From NCBI GenBank assembly GCA_024036415.1, contig JAMWET010001300.1:1357501-1421500 (forward strand): a DNA stretch of 64,000 nt. The letters run 5' to 3'. The notes under the pieces are model-generated. The model was not told the DNA's origin and did no database searches. It saw only the letters and a list, made by a program, of their open reading frames with translations. How positions within the stretch are numbered: the stretch's first letter is position 1; each line of letters opens with the position of its first letter. Source of the stretch: Prochilodus magdalenae (taxonomy: Eukaryota > Chordata > Actinopteri > Characiformes > Prochilodontidae). Positions 36,961-49,100 of the stretch are shown here, in pieces. Position numbers and translations under genes: made by a program.

Positions 36961-39900
36961 CGTATGCTCACACTACGCCCTTCTGATCACAGCACCGAGT
37001 TTGATAGCCACGATGTGCATGCGAGAATTAGTGGATAGCACAGCTGTCTCTCTCATTTAGAGCGACATACAAGCACAGGACCATAATAATAACTCTTCCT
37101 AGCGGTTTATCGGGAATTCTCTCTGTTTATACTCAGAGGACACTCGTTTAATATGGAGGCTTTTTCTTCAGTTTAGTCTGGTTACAAACTTACAGCACAC
37201 ATCACTTTATACATAACATCATGTGCTTTAAAACTGGCATTTTCGTAATATCAGACCCTGTAGGCAAGCATGTATTGTAGTCTAAGCCTATGTCACAGGA
37301 CAAGTGCCTGTGAGACTGTGAAATGGTTCCCCCCAAAGGCCAGTCAGTGTATGATCTGAAGTGCATTCATTAATATCCACTTACTAATTTGAGAGTTTAC
37401 CTTACAGCATGTATGGGTCACTGCTCTCATTAGCTTTAAATGGCTTTCAGTAAACCATGTGTATCTGTTAAACAACTGTGTTGTCTATTACATGGCACCG
37501 TGTCACGTTTACATACACTCCACAAAAACAAAACAAAGACTGTTTGCTGTCGGTAATCAGCCATGGGACCGGCTGTGCCATAAAAGATGACGGCATCTCT
37601 GCAGTCATGGTTATGCTGGACCTCGTGCTTTTCAGTTCTATGTGCAGGGCTACATTCTAGCCAGTGTTGTATTACACTCTGAGCCGCTGTCGGTACAATA
37701 GGAATATTGTGAAACCTAAATCAGTTTTCTTTCTAATTAAGTGAATCCTGTCTTTCCTTCTCCATGTAGACTGTGGAGAGTGGTTCTTATCCTGGGTAAT
37801 GCTTTCATAAGGATTTCCTAACCAATCACAAGGCTGACATATCCTGCCCCACCCATACCAAACAGTTTCAGAATCAGAGAAGCTTAGCAAGCTAAATCCC
37901 TCCTGTAGCCCGTTCAATCATTTATCCATACATGAAGATTGTTAATCCGTCTGTTCCTTCGCTTGTTGCTTTGTCTGTGATTTATTTGACTTAGTAGTAT
38001 AACATAAATTTGGATGGTTGCTAATGATTGAAAGCTAGTGATGGTAGCTTTGTGTAAGAAAGCGGGAGTGTTGGAGAGAGCTGTCAGCCAAGCTGCTCAT
38101 TGGCCACACCCACACAGTTCTCGAACGGGTCTCATCAGTGTTTTAAAGGAGTGTTTTGTTCTGGTTATATCTTATACTTTTCAATCAAGCTTTGCTGGAT
38201 GTTTAATATAACATACAGGGTTGCTAGCATCATCCAAACCTTTTGAGTAGTTTACATTGTGTTTCTAGGACTTTAAAATTGGGAAGAGTTGAAATCAGGC
38301 AACAGCTTAACCAGCTTATTGACATATTGACCGTAGGTTTAAATTAAACATTGAACTCAGGCCAGGTATCATGTATAATGGGACCGGAGTGCATAGTCAG
38401 TTCGTTGGTTAATTACTCTGTAACATAACCACAGCTCAGGAGAAACATGGGATACTTTGGATGTGTCAAGGCAACTCTTGATATAATTGAATTTGAACAA
38501 AAGCCTGTACACTTAAGTGCCCTGTATGTGTTAAATGTTACTTCTTTCAGTATAATGATGTGCATCCCCTGTATACACCCTGCATCTCTTTTATCTACCT
38601 CAAACTCCCTAAATTGCATATATGGAAATGTGTACATTTGTATATATCATAGTCTCTATTTCATAACTCTATATCACTATGAATTATAATTATAAATAAC
38701 TATAAATTAAATTATAATAATAAATAACTGAATATAGATAAAATGAACTCTTCTGTGTAGTATTGTGTATACTTACTGTCTAATATTTTAATTCTTTGTG
38801 TTTGAGCACTGCAAGGGACTGCACACCTAAGATTTTCACTCACCTTCACCCCTGTGTAAATATGACCTGACAATAAACAATTTGATTTGATGTATATCTA
38901 AACACAGTAACTGTAATGTAATCTTTCACTATATTGTGGTATTGTTGCAGGCATTATTGGTGCAGGTATTATCGCCTGCACTGCATGAGCTGGTGCAGGG
39001 GAGGGCAGTGTTCTTCACAAAATGAGTTCCATTAGCTTCAATACTGCAGTGGAATTGATAATTGTGCTGGGGTAATTAAACGCATTCAGCAGGAGTGAAT
39101 CACCACACCCTTAGTGTTATCTAATGCAGGATCAACATTTAACTGATACATAGAAGGTACAAACCTACAGTCTTGTTCATTTCTTCTGCTCACTAATGTG
39201 CCATCATACCTGGCTGTGAAGATGTTCCGTCCCATTTTGCTGTCAAAGTATCCAGGACTGTCTTTATAAAAAACCCATATCATGAGAAACTGCATTCATT
39301 TGATCACACTTTGTTCCATTAAAGTGTTTGATGTAGCATGTAAGTATTGTTAATACTTAAGCTGGAAAAAACAGCTGGTTTTAAATTAATATTTGTTGTG
39401 ATGTCACAAAAACCAGGGCATTTACATATTGTAGCGACCCGGCAATGGCTGTGCTGCCTCCAAGAAGCCCATGTGAGGAGGTCCATGGGAGGCGTGTGCC
39501 TTCTATTAAGGAACTTTAGTTCCTTATATTAGGATATGCTTACATTTCAAAGCACAAATAAAGAGAGAAAGAAAAATGGAATGAAGATACATGGAGAAAA
39601 ATAAATAAATAAATGTCACTACATACAGCTTCAAATGTGGTTTAATACATCTTTAACAAATGTAATAGCTTTAGACCACTAATCAAATTAGTATGTGTTT
39701 ATGTGTTAGATATGTTATCTTGTGTCTGGGGTGCGGGTTGTTTGTGTGTGAGTGGAAGCCTGCAGCTGATGTTAACCTACCCCGTGGGATTCATCTGTAA
39801 GCTATGTGCCATTCTGCTCGGGTGTTTAATGAGGAACATTTCTTTTGGTAGAAATTATGGCCGGTCTTGTGTCAATTTTCATGCTTGTGCCACAACATAT

Positions 39901-42839
39901 CTATGTATTAAAGCAACAGCAGGTTAGAGCATCCATTCACATTGAGGCATCTAATCACCATCAAGCCTTGAGGGACACCAGTGGAGAGCCTGCATTGAGC
40001 AGCTATGGACCTTCTTTTGATAAGAGCGCTCCTCCAAATAGGACGCAGTCCACTTCCATTCCAAGCCATATTGGTGAAGACAGGCTGGAGGATCTTAAGG
40101 CTGACTGCGTCAAAGGCTGCAGGGAGGTCTAGAGGAATAGAGGTGTAGAACTGGAAGCAGTTTGGATGATTTGTAACATAACTGAGGAAAGGCAGATCTT
40201 TATGTGTACCCCTATTCCCAAGGGTGCATCAGGTGTACACTGCTTATTGTATTGAGTGCACTGGTTTTCCCTAGTGTCAGACAACACTACAAAACGGCTT
40301 AAGCCTAAATTTGTGCACTACATAATGAATAGGGTGCTCTTTTAAAAATATAATAAGAGGTTGGAATGGTAATATAAACATAAATGACAAGTATTTTTGG
40401 TACATAAAACCACACAGGTGTCACAAGCGGGCCTTTATAAAGCTGTACACACCTTGCACAAAACAGGACTGTTGGGATTTTGTAATGTTTAACTGGCCCG
40501 TCATATAATCTTGTAGAAGTATTTTATTGATTTCATGGGGAGTTTTTTTTTTTTGCCATCTTGTAATTTTTAAATGTCTGAATATAAGCTTTGGTTCAAG
40601 ATTTTGACATTAGTCATAATATAACTTGTGCTGACTGAAACTTTTATTCACTTGTTCCTTGACAAGAGTGGAATATCCAAAAGGAAAATGGTTAACCATG
40701 GTTGGAACAATGGTTAAAAGCCAAAAGTAATTATACCCAAATTCATGTAGCGTGTGGGAGCCAAAACATCACCTAAATGCTTGTATTGTTGATCTTCTTG
40801 CAAAAGAGCTGGTGATTCTTTTATTAAATTTAAACCCATGGACTGGACATTTCTACATGGTGTAGGCCATTCTTGAAATGTATTAAGTTTATTGTGTTAG
40901 GAATAAAATGTCAAACCAACTACCCTTTATTTTAGACAGACATTTTCAGCACTGCTTTTTCTTATTGGCAAAGAATTATTTCAAAAGGCAGCTTGTATGT
41001 TTCAGATCATTATGATTTGGGCAGCTTCTTTCAAAGATCATGATCCCATCGATGAACACAAGCTAACTGACATCACTGTAAGAAAAGCAGCCCCAGACAA
41101 TGAGGTTTGCTCCTACATGCTTTACAGTGCTCTTAGTGCAGTCTGGATGGAGTCCATCTTTCCCCAGGTACTTCTCCACAAGTGTCAATCATCAGTTCGA
41201 CATTGTGCTAAAAGTGTTCTCTTAAATAAATACCATTTTGTTAAACATTCAAAGAACAACAAGAAACCCTGTTAAAGTTTACTATGGGTAAAGTTTTGAG
41301 ACACACTGTGCTAGCAGGCATGTATAAAACCTGCTGGCCCTTTATTCCTATCGCCCCATAAACATGCCATCATACATAGCTATCTAAAAGCTTTCATAAT
41401 GTCACAATTTACAAACCAAAAATGGCAAACGAAGCGCACATGATGTAACCATGTGAATCACAGGCGGCGCATATGAACCAAGCCAGTTTTCAAGTCATGT
41501 TTTTTTGAGGATTTTTTGTGTATATTGTTCCTCAAGCTAAGGAGATATTAAAATGAAAGATGTTAAAAACATGAAAAGAAGACTCTTCTCTCTCTCTCTC
41601 CGCCAATCACCCACACTGATGGTAACCAACATGGGCTTTTTTAAATTGTCAGTTAGCGTTCTTGGTAGAGCTTTCTATGAGTACCTTGTCTATGAGCATC
41701 AACAAACACATTCATAACATGTTATAATGCATTTATAAGCATAGCTATAAATGTTCATAAAGACGAATTTACACTTACACTTCAAGGAAATATTAATCAT
41801 GCTTTACAAATGATTAACGTAATGTATTATAAGCAGTGTTCATAATATGTTATATGATCGGTGCATAAGAAGTCAGTCCCAGCTTGCAGGATGGATCATC
41901 ATAAACAAACCTGCCTAGTAATAAACGAGAGACAAGTTACTAGAGCTCTGGCATTGGTATTTGCTCCTAGCTGGTTCTAACAATAACCATTACTAACCAA
42001 TAACCTTAATCTAATAAGTAGTCTGTGTATGTTTGGTTATCATCATTCCAGTGATGTTCATTTCTGCCGGGATTGTAAGTGTGCCAACCTAACAGTGCTT
42101 TATAAATGTGTTATAACAAATCGTTGACATATTATTCATAGAAAGTGATACTGTGTAATCCTTCAAGTGTGTTGAGATGCGAGTGGCAACACTGGACTGC
42201 CTTAGGGTGGTCACTTTAGCGAATTGGTTCATCAAGTTGGTACTTCATAGAGCAACTGGACACCTCTGAAAACCAATATGCCAAAACATCTGAAAATGGT
42301 CCAACCTGAAACCCCTTCAATTCCATAGGGTATGTTACGCATTCTATGTACCATTACAAGGAAGTGGCATGAGACAAAAATCTATGACACAGACATATAC
42401 CTGACATGGATGTTACGTCAACTTAAGATCAAAGTTCTTTAATGTAACCTTGTAATGATGAAATGATGAGAAATGGTGCCTGTAGGAACAGACTTTATTT
42501 AGGTTTAGGTCAGTTTTCTAAGTCATTAAGGGCTTATATAGCTCTATGAATGCTGAAACTAATACATCATGTTTATGTTTATAATCCATCTTGACTGATA
42601 GTTTTCCTAATTTTTACAGTCTGTTTAACACAGCAATCAGCTCACAGATAACAACCTGTTTACACATTAAGAATGTGATTATGACAGGCATGACTCATAT
42701 TTATACAATCCAGAATGAACATTCCCCACCTGTAACTAGGAAAGGTGACATATAAACATGCAGCACTTGATACACAGTCACATTACAGGGAAACAAGTAC
42801 TGCCTACAGAAAGGCTCAAAGGTTACAAAGAGCAGAAAA
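36961..42839. other. Intergenic region between divergent rap1gds1 and slc1a1
   Basis: About 5.9 kb with a LINE-type tail at 38.6-38.9 kb and a repeat-like block near 39.95-40.17 kb (AAGGCTGACTGCGTCAAAGG). No exon or RNA gene was recognised on either strand. Confidence 0.7.
38560..38892 (+). repeat. Likely LINE-type 3' tail
   Basis: Ends GTAAATATGACCTGACAATA then AACAATTTGATTTGATG, the same tail style as at 25.8 kb, preceded by ACTGCAAGGGACTGCACACC. Intergenic between rap1gds1 and slc1a1; no coding part. Confidence 0.5.
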
Positions 42840-43095
42840 TCCTTATGAGCCGCAGCCTCCTTCACGGTGCTTCAGACGCACGCTCACGCACACTCAGCCT
42901 CACGCTCACTGAGCAGTCAGAGCAGTCAGCTCCTGCCTCCCACCCCCCACCCTGCTGGAACTGACAGCAGCATCGCTTTAATAGAAGCCACGACGCTGCG
43001 TCCATAGTAGCTCCCTCGCTGCTCTTTTGTGTCTCCTTCTTTTGAGTCATTTGTGTTATTTTCCAGCCTTTGGTGCCTTGCTCTGGACTACCACC
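42840..43095 (+). promoter_or_regulatory. slc1a1: Probable 5' UTR and proximal promoter of slc1a1
   Basis: A locally GC- and CG-richer stretch (CACGCT and CACGCA repeats, C-rich run) ends at the start codon, in contrast to the AT-rich surroundings. No TATA box or clear start site could be fixed. The transcript start is inferred to lie around 42.9-43.0 kb. Confidence 0.4.
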
Positions 43096-43195
43096 ATGGA
43101 CATGCTGGCTAAGAAGGAGCGCAGAGGCAGGGATGTGAAAGGCTTGCTGAAGAGGAATTGGGTTCTCATAGCAACCATCGCCTCAGTCTTACTGG
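43096..43195 (+). CDS. slc1a1: slc1a1 coding exon 1 (residues 1-34, cytosolic N-terminus and start of TM1)
   Basis: The ATG sits in a CCACCATGG Kozak context. It encodes [11 protein letters not shown], a basic cytosolic stretch, then [14 protein letters not shown], the start of TM1, and ends at a GTAAGC donor in phase 1. A second ATG at codon 3 has a poorer context. A polypyrimidine tract and CAG just upstream (ends 43066) could make this the second exon of the transcript, with an untranslated first exon nearby. Confidence 0.92.
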
Positions 43196-46100
43196 GTAAG
43201 CCTCGTACAACACTGCAGTGCTCTGAAGCGTCTGAAGCCAAAGCAAATCGGCCAATAACCCGCTGTATGTTTTCAGATGTCTCCTTTTCTTCCAGACGTT
43301 TTGTCTGATATGGTTTTATTGCCTGTGCTGCACTGAACATGCATTGAGAGGTTACATCCTTCTGCATCTGCACAGCTCTCTGTCTAGCTCTCTCTCCCCT
43401 CTCTCTTTCTATGTCTGCCTTGCTTTTTCACCCTGTCTGAACAGAGTAATGTTTCTTTTGCGCTGGGGAAATCGTTAAATGGGTCACGCAGCCATAAACA
43501 ATGAAAAATGAATACCAGTTTTTGTCTCTCTGTTGTCTGCTCTTATCAATTCTTTGTCTTTTTTTATTACTATGTAGTATTATAGCTATTCAGACCCTGC
43601 CTCTGTTCCCCGTACTCAACGCATTCGCTACAGGCTGGATGTTAAGCACTTTGCAAGTGTGCCTGTTGTGTCTGTGTGCGGTTAATCACTGATCAGCTCC
43701 CTCTTGCTCTCACTCACTGTGTTTGCATGGGTCTGCAGCCAGGCTGGTATCTGAGGCTCACTTGACTGTTCAAACAGGGACCACCAACAAGCAAGTAGGA
43801 ACTAAAAATTGCTGTGTTTTTACACAGATGCTATCCTACGGTTGGATGATGTGCCAAAAATATAACATCACAGGATACCATATGCATCACTTCTTAGTTT
43901 TTTCTAAGAACTACTCTTAAAAGGCATTAAGAAGCTGTTTTACTGGTAAAGGCGCCCTCTTGTGGAGACTTTTGAGCCTGCTAAACATGAGTGAGTTAGT
44001 GAGTGTTCCACAAGTCAGTTCTATGAGATGAACTGCATCTAAAAATACCACGATATAATTCAATATTTTACAGACGGTGCTGCAATAAATCCAGTTAAAT
44101 AAGGTTAATTGTGAAACATGCAGTTGTTCAGTGTTCTTTAAGTACACAGCTTCTACATAATGTTCAGAAAATGCATTTTGTGATGTAATCCAATATAATT
44201 TATTACATTACCATAATTAAAGTGGAAAGTTTTGTTGATTTAAATGACTTAAGGACTTCTCTGGTGAAAATGCTAAATTGTAGAATTGATTTGGCTGGTC
44301 GTATGAGCATAGTAATTTTAAATTTCTGAGAAAAGTGATGAGCTATGTTTTCTTAAACAACAGAGGCCAAAAAAAAGTGTTAGCAAGCTAAATGACTAAT
44401 TTGCTATACAGGAAATACAATTGTGGTATACTACAGTATATCACAGGTATATTACATCATATAACACATGACAAAATCCACAGCCATTGCAGCCTGGCTG
44501 CCTGTTTTAGTAGCCATAAAAAAAAACATCTTACCTATTGAAAAAAAAACACCAACTCAGCATCATTTTAAACCCTTCCATGTCACAGGTGGGTGAACAC
44601 GCTGAAGGAGACTTCGGTGTTCTGGTATCTTCATTTTTGCAGCAGCTCTTACATTCTGTTCCATTAGCAATGCCAGAAAATGTCTGATTCTGTTTTAATG
44701 GGTGTGACGTGGCCAGACAAAACTCCCATGAAATCCTACCAGATGACTCAGATTTCAATCTTCTCAGATTCACATGGTCTGATAAGATAAGATCAGACAG
44801 ATTCTTTACAATATAAAGAGAGGCATCTTTAAATGAGCGGCATCTTTAAATGAGCGGCATCTTTAAATGAGCGGCTATCAAACCACTGATGTGTACACGA
44901 GTCACATCACAAAGTTGTTATTCAGGATGATTTGTAAGATGCCCTAGTTAATTGATTGCATCGTAAAAGATATGCCACTGCATGGTTTGGCATCTCACAG
45001 AGTGCCCAGCTAACAATTCCAAAGTTCCTTTTTCATCTTCTGGGCATTTTAGATGATGTAATGATAAAGTGACTTCAATGCAGGAGCACAGTGGAAAGTT
45101 CCACTCAAAAGTCTGGGGTATTTAAAGGAGTCCGGTGCTAAATGCTGCTGTTCATGCTATTTAGCTGTTGCTAGATTGGGCAAGCTTTATGGAATACTGA
45201 CAAACAAAATCTATGCAACCTAAAGAGGAATCGTAGACTGCCTTATTATTATGTATGCACATGATAGTGCACACTTCTGGACAGATCAGGTGTGTTGTTT
45301 ACACATAATTGAACTTCTGCTAAATGGTTAATTATCATTTCACATCTGCATAGTTTAGAATAGTTGCAAATCCCCAGGGTATGATCTGTAGCATAGCATT
45401 TAAAAATTTTAAAGTGTCTTAAAGCTAATCTAAATTTACAGTTGTTCATCTTGTTCTGGTGGTGGACTTTCACAGCAGTAATAGATAGTCACTGGTGACT
45501 ACATGTGCACAATATGGAATGAGTGAAGTACACAATAAACATAGTCAAGAGCTTTGCACATGTAGTCACCAGTGCAGGCCAATAAAGCAGCATATACACC
45601 AAGCCAACTAGACACAGAGTAACCAGGTTTATAACCCACTGTACACAGAGATGTTCTATTCTGTTCCTAGAGGTTTGGAATGTTGCTTAACCCTAGGTGA
45701 AAGTATAAAACAGGTAAATCGCTAAACTATATTAGACTAAACTGCTCCGTGACTGGAGCTGAACACCAGAATGTGGTATGAAATATCATATGTAGTAAAG
45801 CAATGTTAATGGAAGAGATAAAGGGATTTTGGAAAATACTGGTCTGGTTGTACTTACAGTCCAAGTGGACTTCAGCGAAATAAATAAAATGTTTCCGTAA
45901 AGCCGTAAATGAGTACTACATCTTTCATGATAACACTGTTTACCATATAATCACTGATGCCTCACTTAGACAAGGTATCTCATGCTCTCTTTACTGTTTG
46001 ATAACAAATCACTGCTTTATCAGGTAGCCCAGTTTTCAGTGTTGTGCAATTGGTCACACTGCTGTCAACAGTTGCGGGAACTTGCTGCAGCGGGAGGCTC

Positions 46101-49100
46101 TTCTACCCACAGAATGAGCGCTATTGAGTGTAGGAGTGTCAATCACATGAACGTCCATCAACGCAGTCTCTGGTGTTAGTCAGTCATTATCCAGTGCACT
46201 CAGCAGTCATTGTTTTGATGCCTTAGCACTTTGGTCTGAGTGTGGAACTGTGCACATTTCAGCTGTGTCTGCTATAAATAGACTTCAGCAGTATTCAAAC
46301 ATTCATTCTTCCTTTACTAGTCACACTCCAAAAGAGATAGCCTTGTTGTTCTTCAGAGATCTCCAAGCACTGCGCAGAGTGCACTGATACACAGAAGGTT
46401 GATAATGAATTAATCAGGTCTGTACCTGAAGAAAAAGAGAAACAGTGTTGGTTGCTTCGCCACCATCCACTGAGACGTTTTCTCTCTTTGTTTTGACAGG
46501 AATCGGTCTGGGAGTGCTGGTGCGAGAGTATGCTGGTCTCTCCCGACTTGATAAACAATATTTTGGCTTCCCTGGTGAAATCCTGATGAGAATGCTAAAG
46601 CTGGTTATCCTGCCTCTCATTATCTCCAGCATGATAACAGGTATCTGTGAATGTCTTCCTTTATGGTCATGCCTCTGAGAGGGATGGAGTTTCAGACAGG
46701 TTGAAAGAAATGTTCTGGGGTAAATGAATTAGAGTCCACAGCTTTAGGTTGTGAATTGAAAATCAATGCCCCTAAATGTTGAGGCTTTATTTTAAGAACT
46801 GACCCTTACATTAATATTCTCCACTTCCAAATGTTTTATTTACCCACCGTTTATAATGTATTAGGCTACATGGAACAGAGTGTATATTAAATTTCAATTG
46901 TAGCACATATGTAGGACAGTAGCACTCATTATACAAGTGTAGGTTATTTTATCATTTTAAAACCCATCATTCATCATAGAGCACTATTTTATAGTATTTG
47001 AATGGACACTACATGCTTAGATTGGATGGTTTAGTTTGGACAAACTGCACAGACTTTTAAATATAACTGATGTTATTTATACTTTGATGTTGCCATTTAT
47101 TAATTCCACATGTATAAACCACAAATACTTAATACAGACTTAACAGACCTAAATACAGTCTTCATTAAAAGCACAAGTAGTTGCATCCAGAAGGAATCAA
47201 CTAACAAAAATGAAACTTGGCGGGTAGGTTTGAGATTCCTTGGGAAGTTATATAACTGGTATCAACACCCTACCAACCCTCTTCCTAGGTTCAGTCCTAA
47301 CCAGCATCTAACATGTTTCCTTCATCGTAAACTAACTAAAGAACTTCTGAAGACGTTAATGAGCTGAAGCAGGTGTGGCAGACCATTGTTGGAACTATAC
47401 TCTTCAGAAAGGAAGCCCTCGAGGACCAGTTTTGATTTGTTAGATTGGTCACATGACCATGATATAATAGACATATGTTTCTTAATTAGACATTCAGCTC
47501 TGGAGTGCAGAGTAATGAATAACACATACCAACACATTGATAATTCTATGCAGTAAAAACTGAAGAGTTGCACAGAGGTGTCAGAGGGAAACTGTAATGA
47601 TTCACCTGTATAGTCTGACTGTGTATGAAAGTTCACAACCTTCTCTCATTCCTCTGTTAAAGTACAGTATTCATCATTCCTACAACATCCCCACAGTCCT
47701 TCCCACATCCCACAGTTGTGCAATCACCTTCTGTTATCAGTAAAAGAGGTGCAATCATTAAAGGCGTATATCATTTACTGTATGACAGCTATATAAGGTC
47801 ATTCATTATTAAAATTATTTGATCTATCAGGGGTCTTTGCATGTCCCTAAAGTTACTGTCCAGCCTGTCTCTTCACAGTAAAATCTGAAATTTGCTATTA
47901 CTGGTTAGAACCTACCAGAAATGCACATTCAGCACATTCAAACACTCCAGCTATTCTTGGCATTGTGTTAAAATTACATAATAAATGGACAAAGAGGTAA
48001 AAATTCCTTCTCCTTTAATATGTTGGGGTTTAGATGCTGATATGCTGGTTAATCAGAATGACAAAACTAAGCAACCAGCTAAACCAGTACCAGACCAGCA
48101 TTGCGGAAATCATGCTGCAGTTTTTTCAGAAGCGTTATTTAGTGAGAAAGAATGACTTTACTTTGGAAGGTGAAAGAGTAGTTCTGCTTTTCAATATTAA
48201 CATTTATATCTCACCCTTATATCTTCAACCAGTGTTGCCAACCAAAACATACCCATCCTGCTGGAGACAATATGAGGAAAGCAGGAGGATTCCATAGTTT
48301 AAAAAAAAATAATTTTATTTTAATTTAATTAATTTAATTTTAAGAAGAATTCTGTGTCAGTTTTCCCTTTTAGCCTAGCTGTGTTTGACCCACTTTAGTG
48401 TGGACATGCAGATAACGTGGCATGCCTACATGATGCAGTAAAGATGTGTCCTTGATTTCTTTATCGCAGTTGTTTGATTTGATTAAAATCATAGGCCTAT
48501 TAAATGTGTATCTCTTAAACAATGTTCTTAAGCACACCTGAGCTGTTACAGAAGATGCAGGTGAGAGTGGGTTTATGCCAAGTCTGTATCAAAATGACAT
48601 AATATTTCATATTAACATTTTGTATAGCTATATAAATATGAACCCAACATACTGCAAGCCCTCTTAACACCTAACCCAAGTGTGATGTAAAGTATTAGTC
48701 ATTATAGACCTGTATACATTCACTGTGTTTTTTATATATATTGTTGTTGTCCAAATTTAAACAGATCTCTCCAAAATGGCAACCTTACAGGAGAGGCCAA
48801 AAACCTCATTTAATTTGAATGGAATTTAATGGAACCAGGCATCTTTACAATCAGTTTTGGGCCATTTCTGTTTGGTCCATTCTTCATGAAATTTCCACAC
48901 AGTGTAAAGAGCAGCTCATGTGATCAAATGATAAAAGTAAAAATCAACTAAAATGGAGATACATGTTTTTCTTTATACAGTGATGATTTGTATAATAGCT
49001 AGAAGCCTGTGTTGATTGTTTTTCAATCAGAATATGTTCCTAACAGGGTGGACTACTTCGGCCTTCCAGTTCATTAAAATGTCCTGCTAATGCTACAATT

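Larger units (their letters stand above)
43196..46499. other. slc1a1 intron 1
   Basis: Holds the 17-bp tandem repeat (44.8 kb) and the 85-bp inverted repeat (45.5 kb). No other feature was recognised. Confidence 0.8.
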
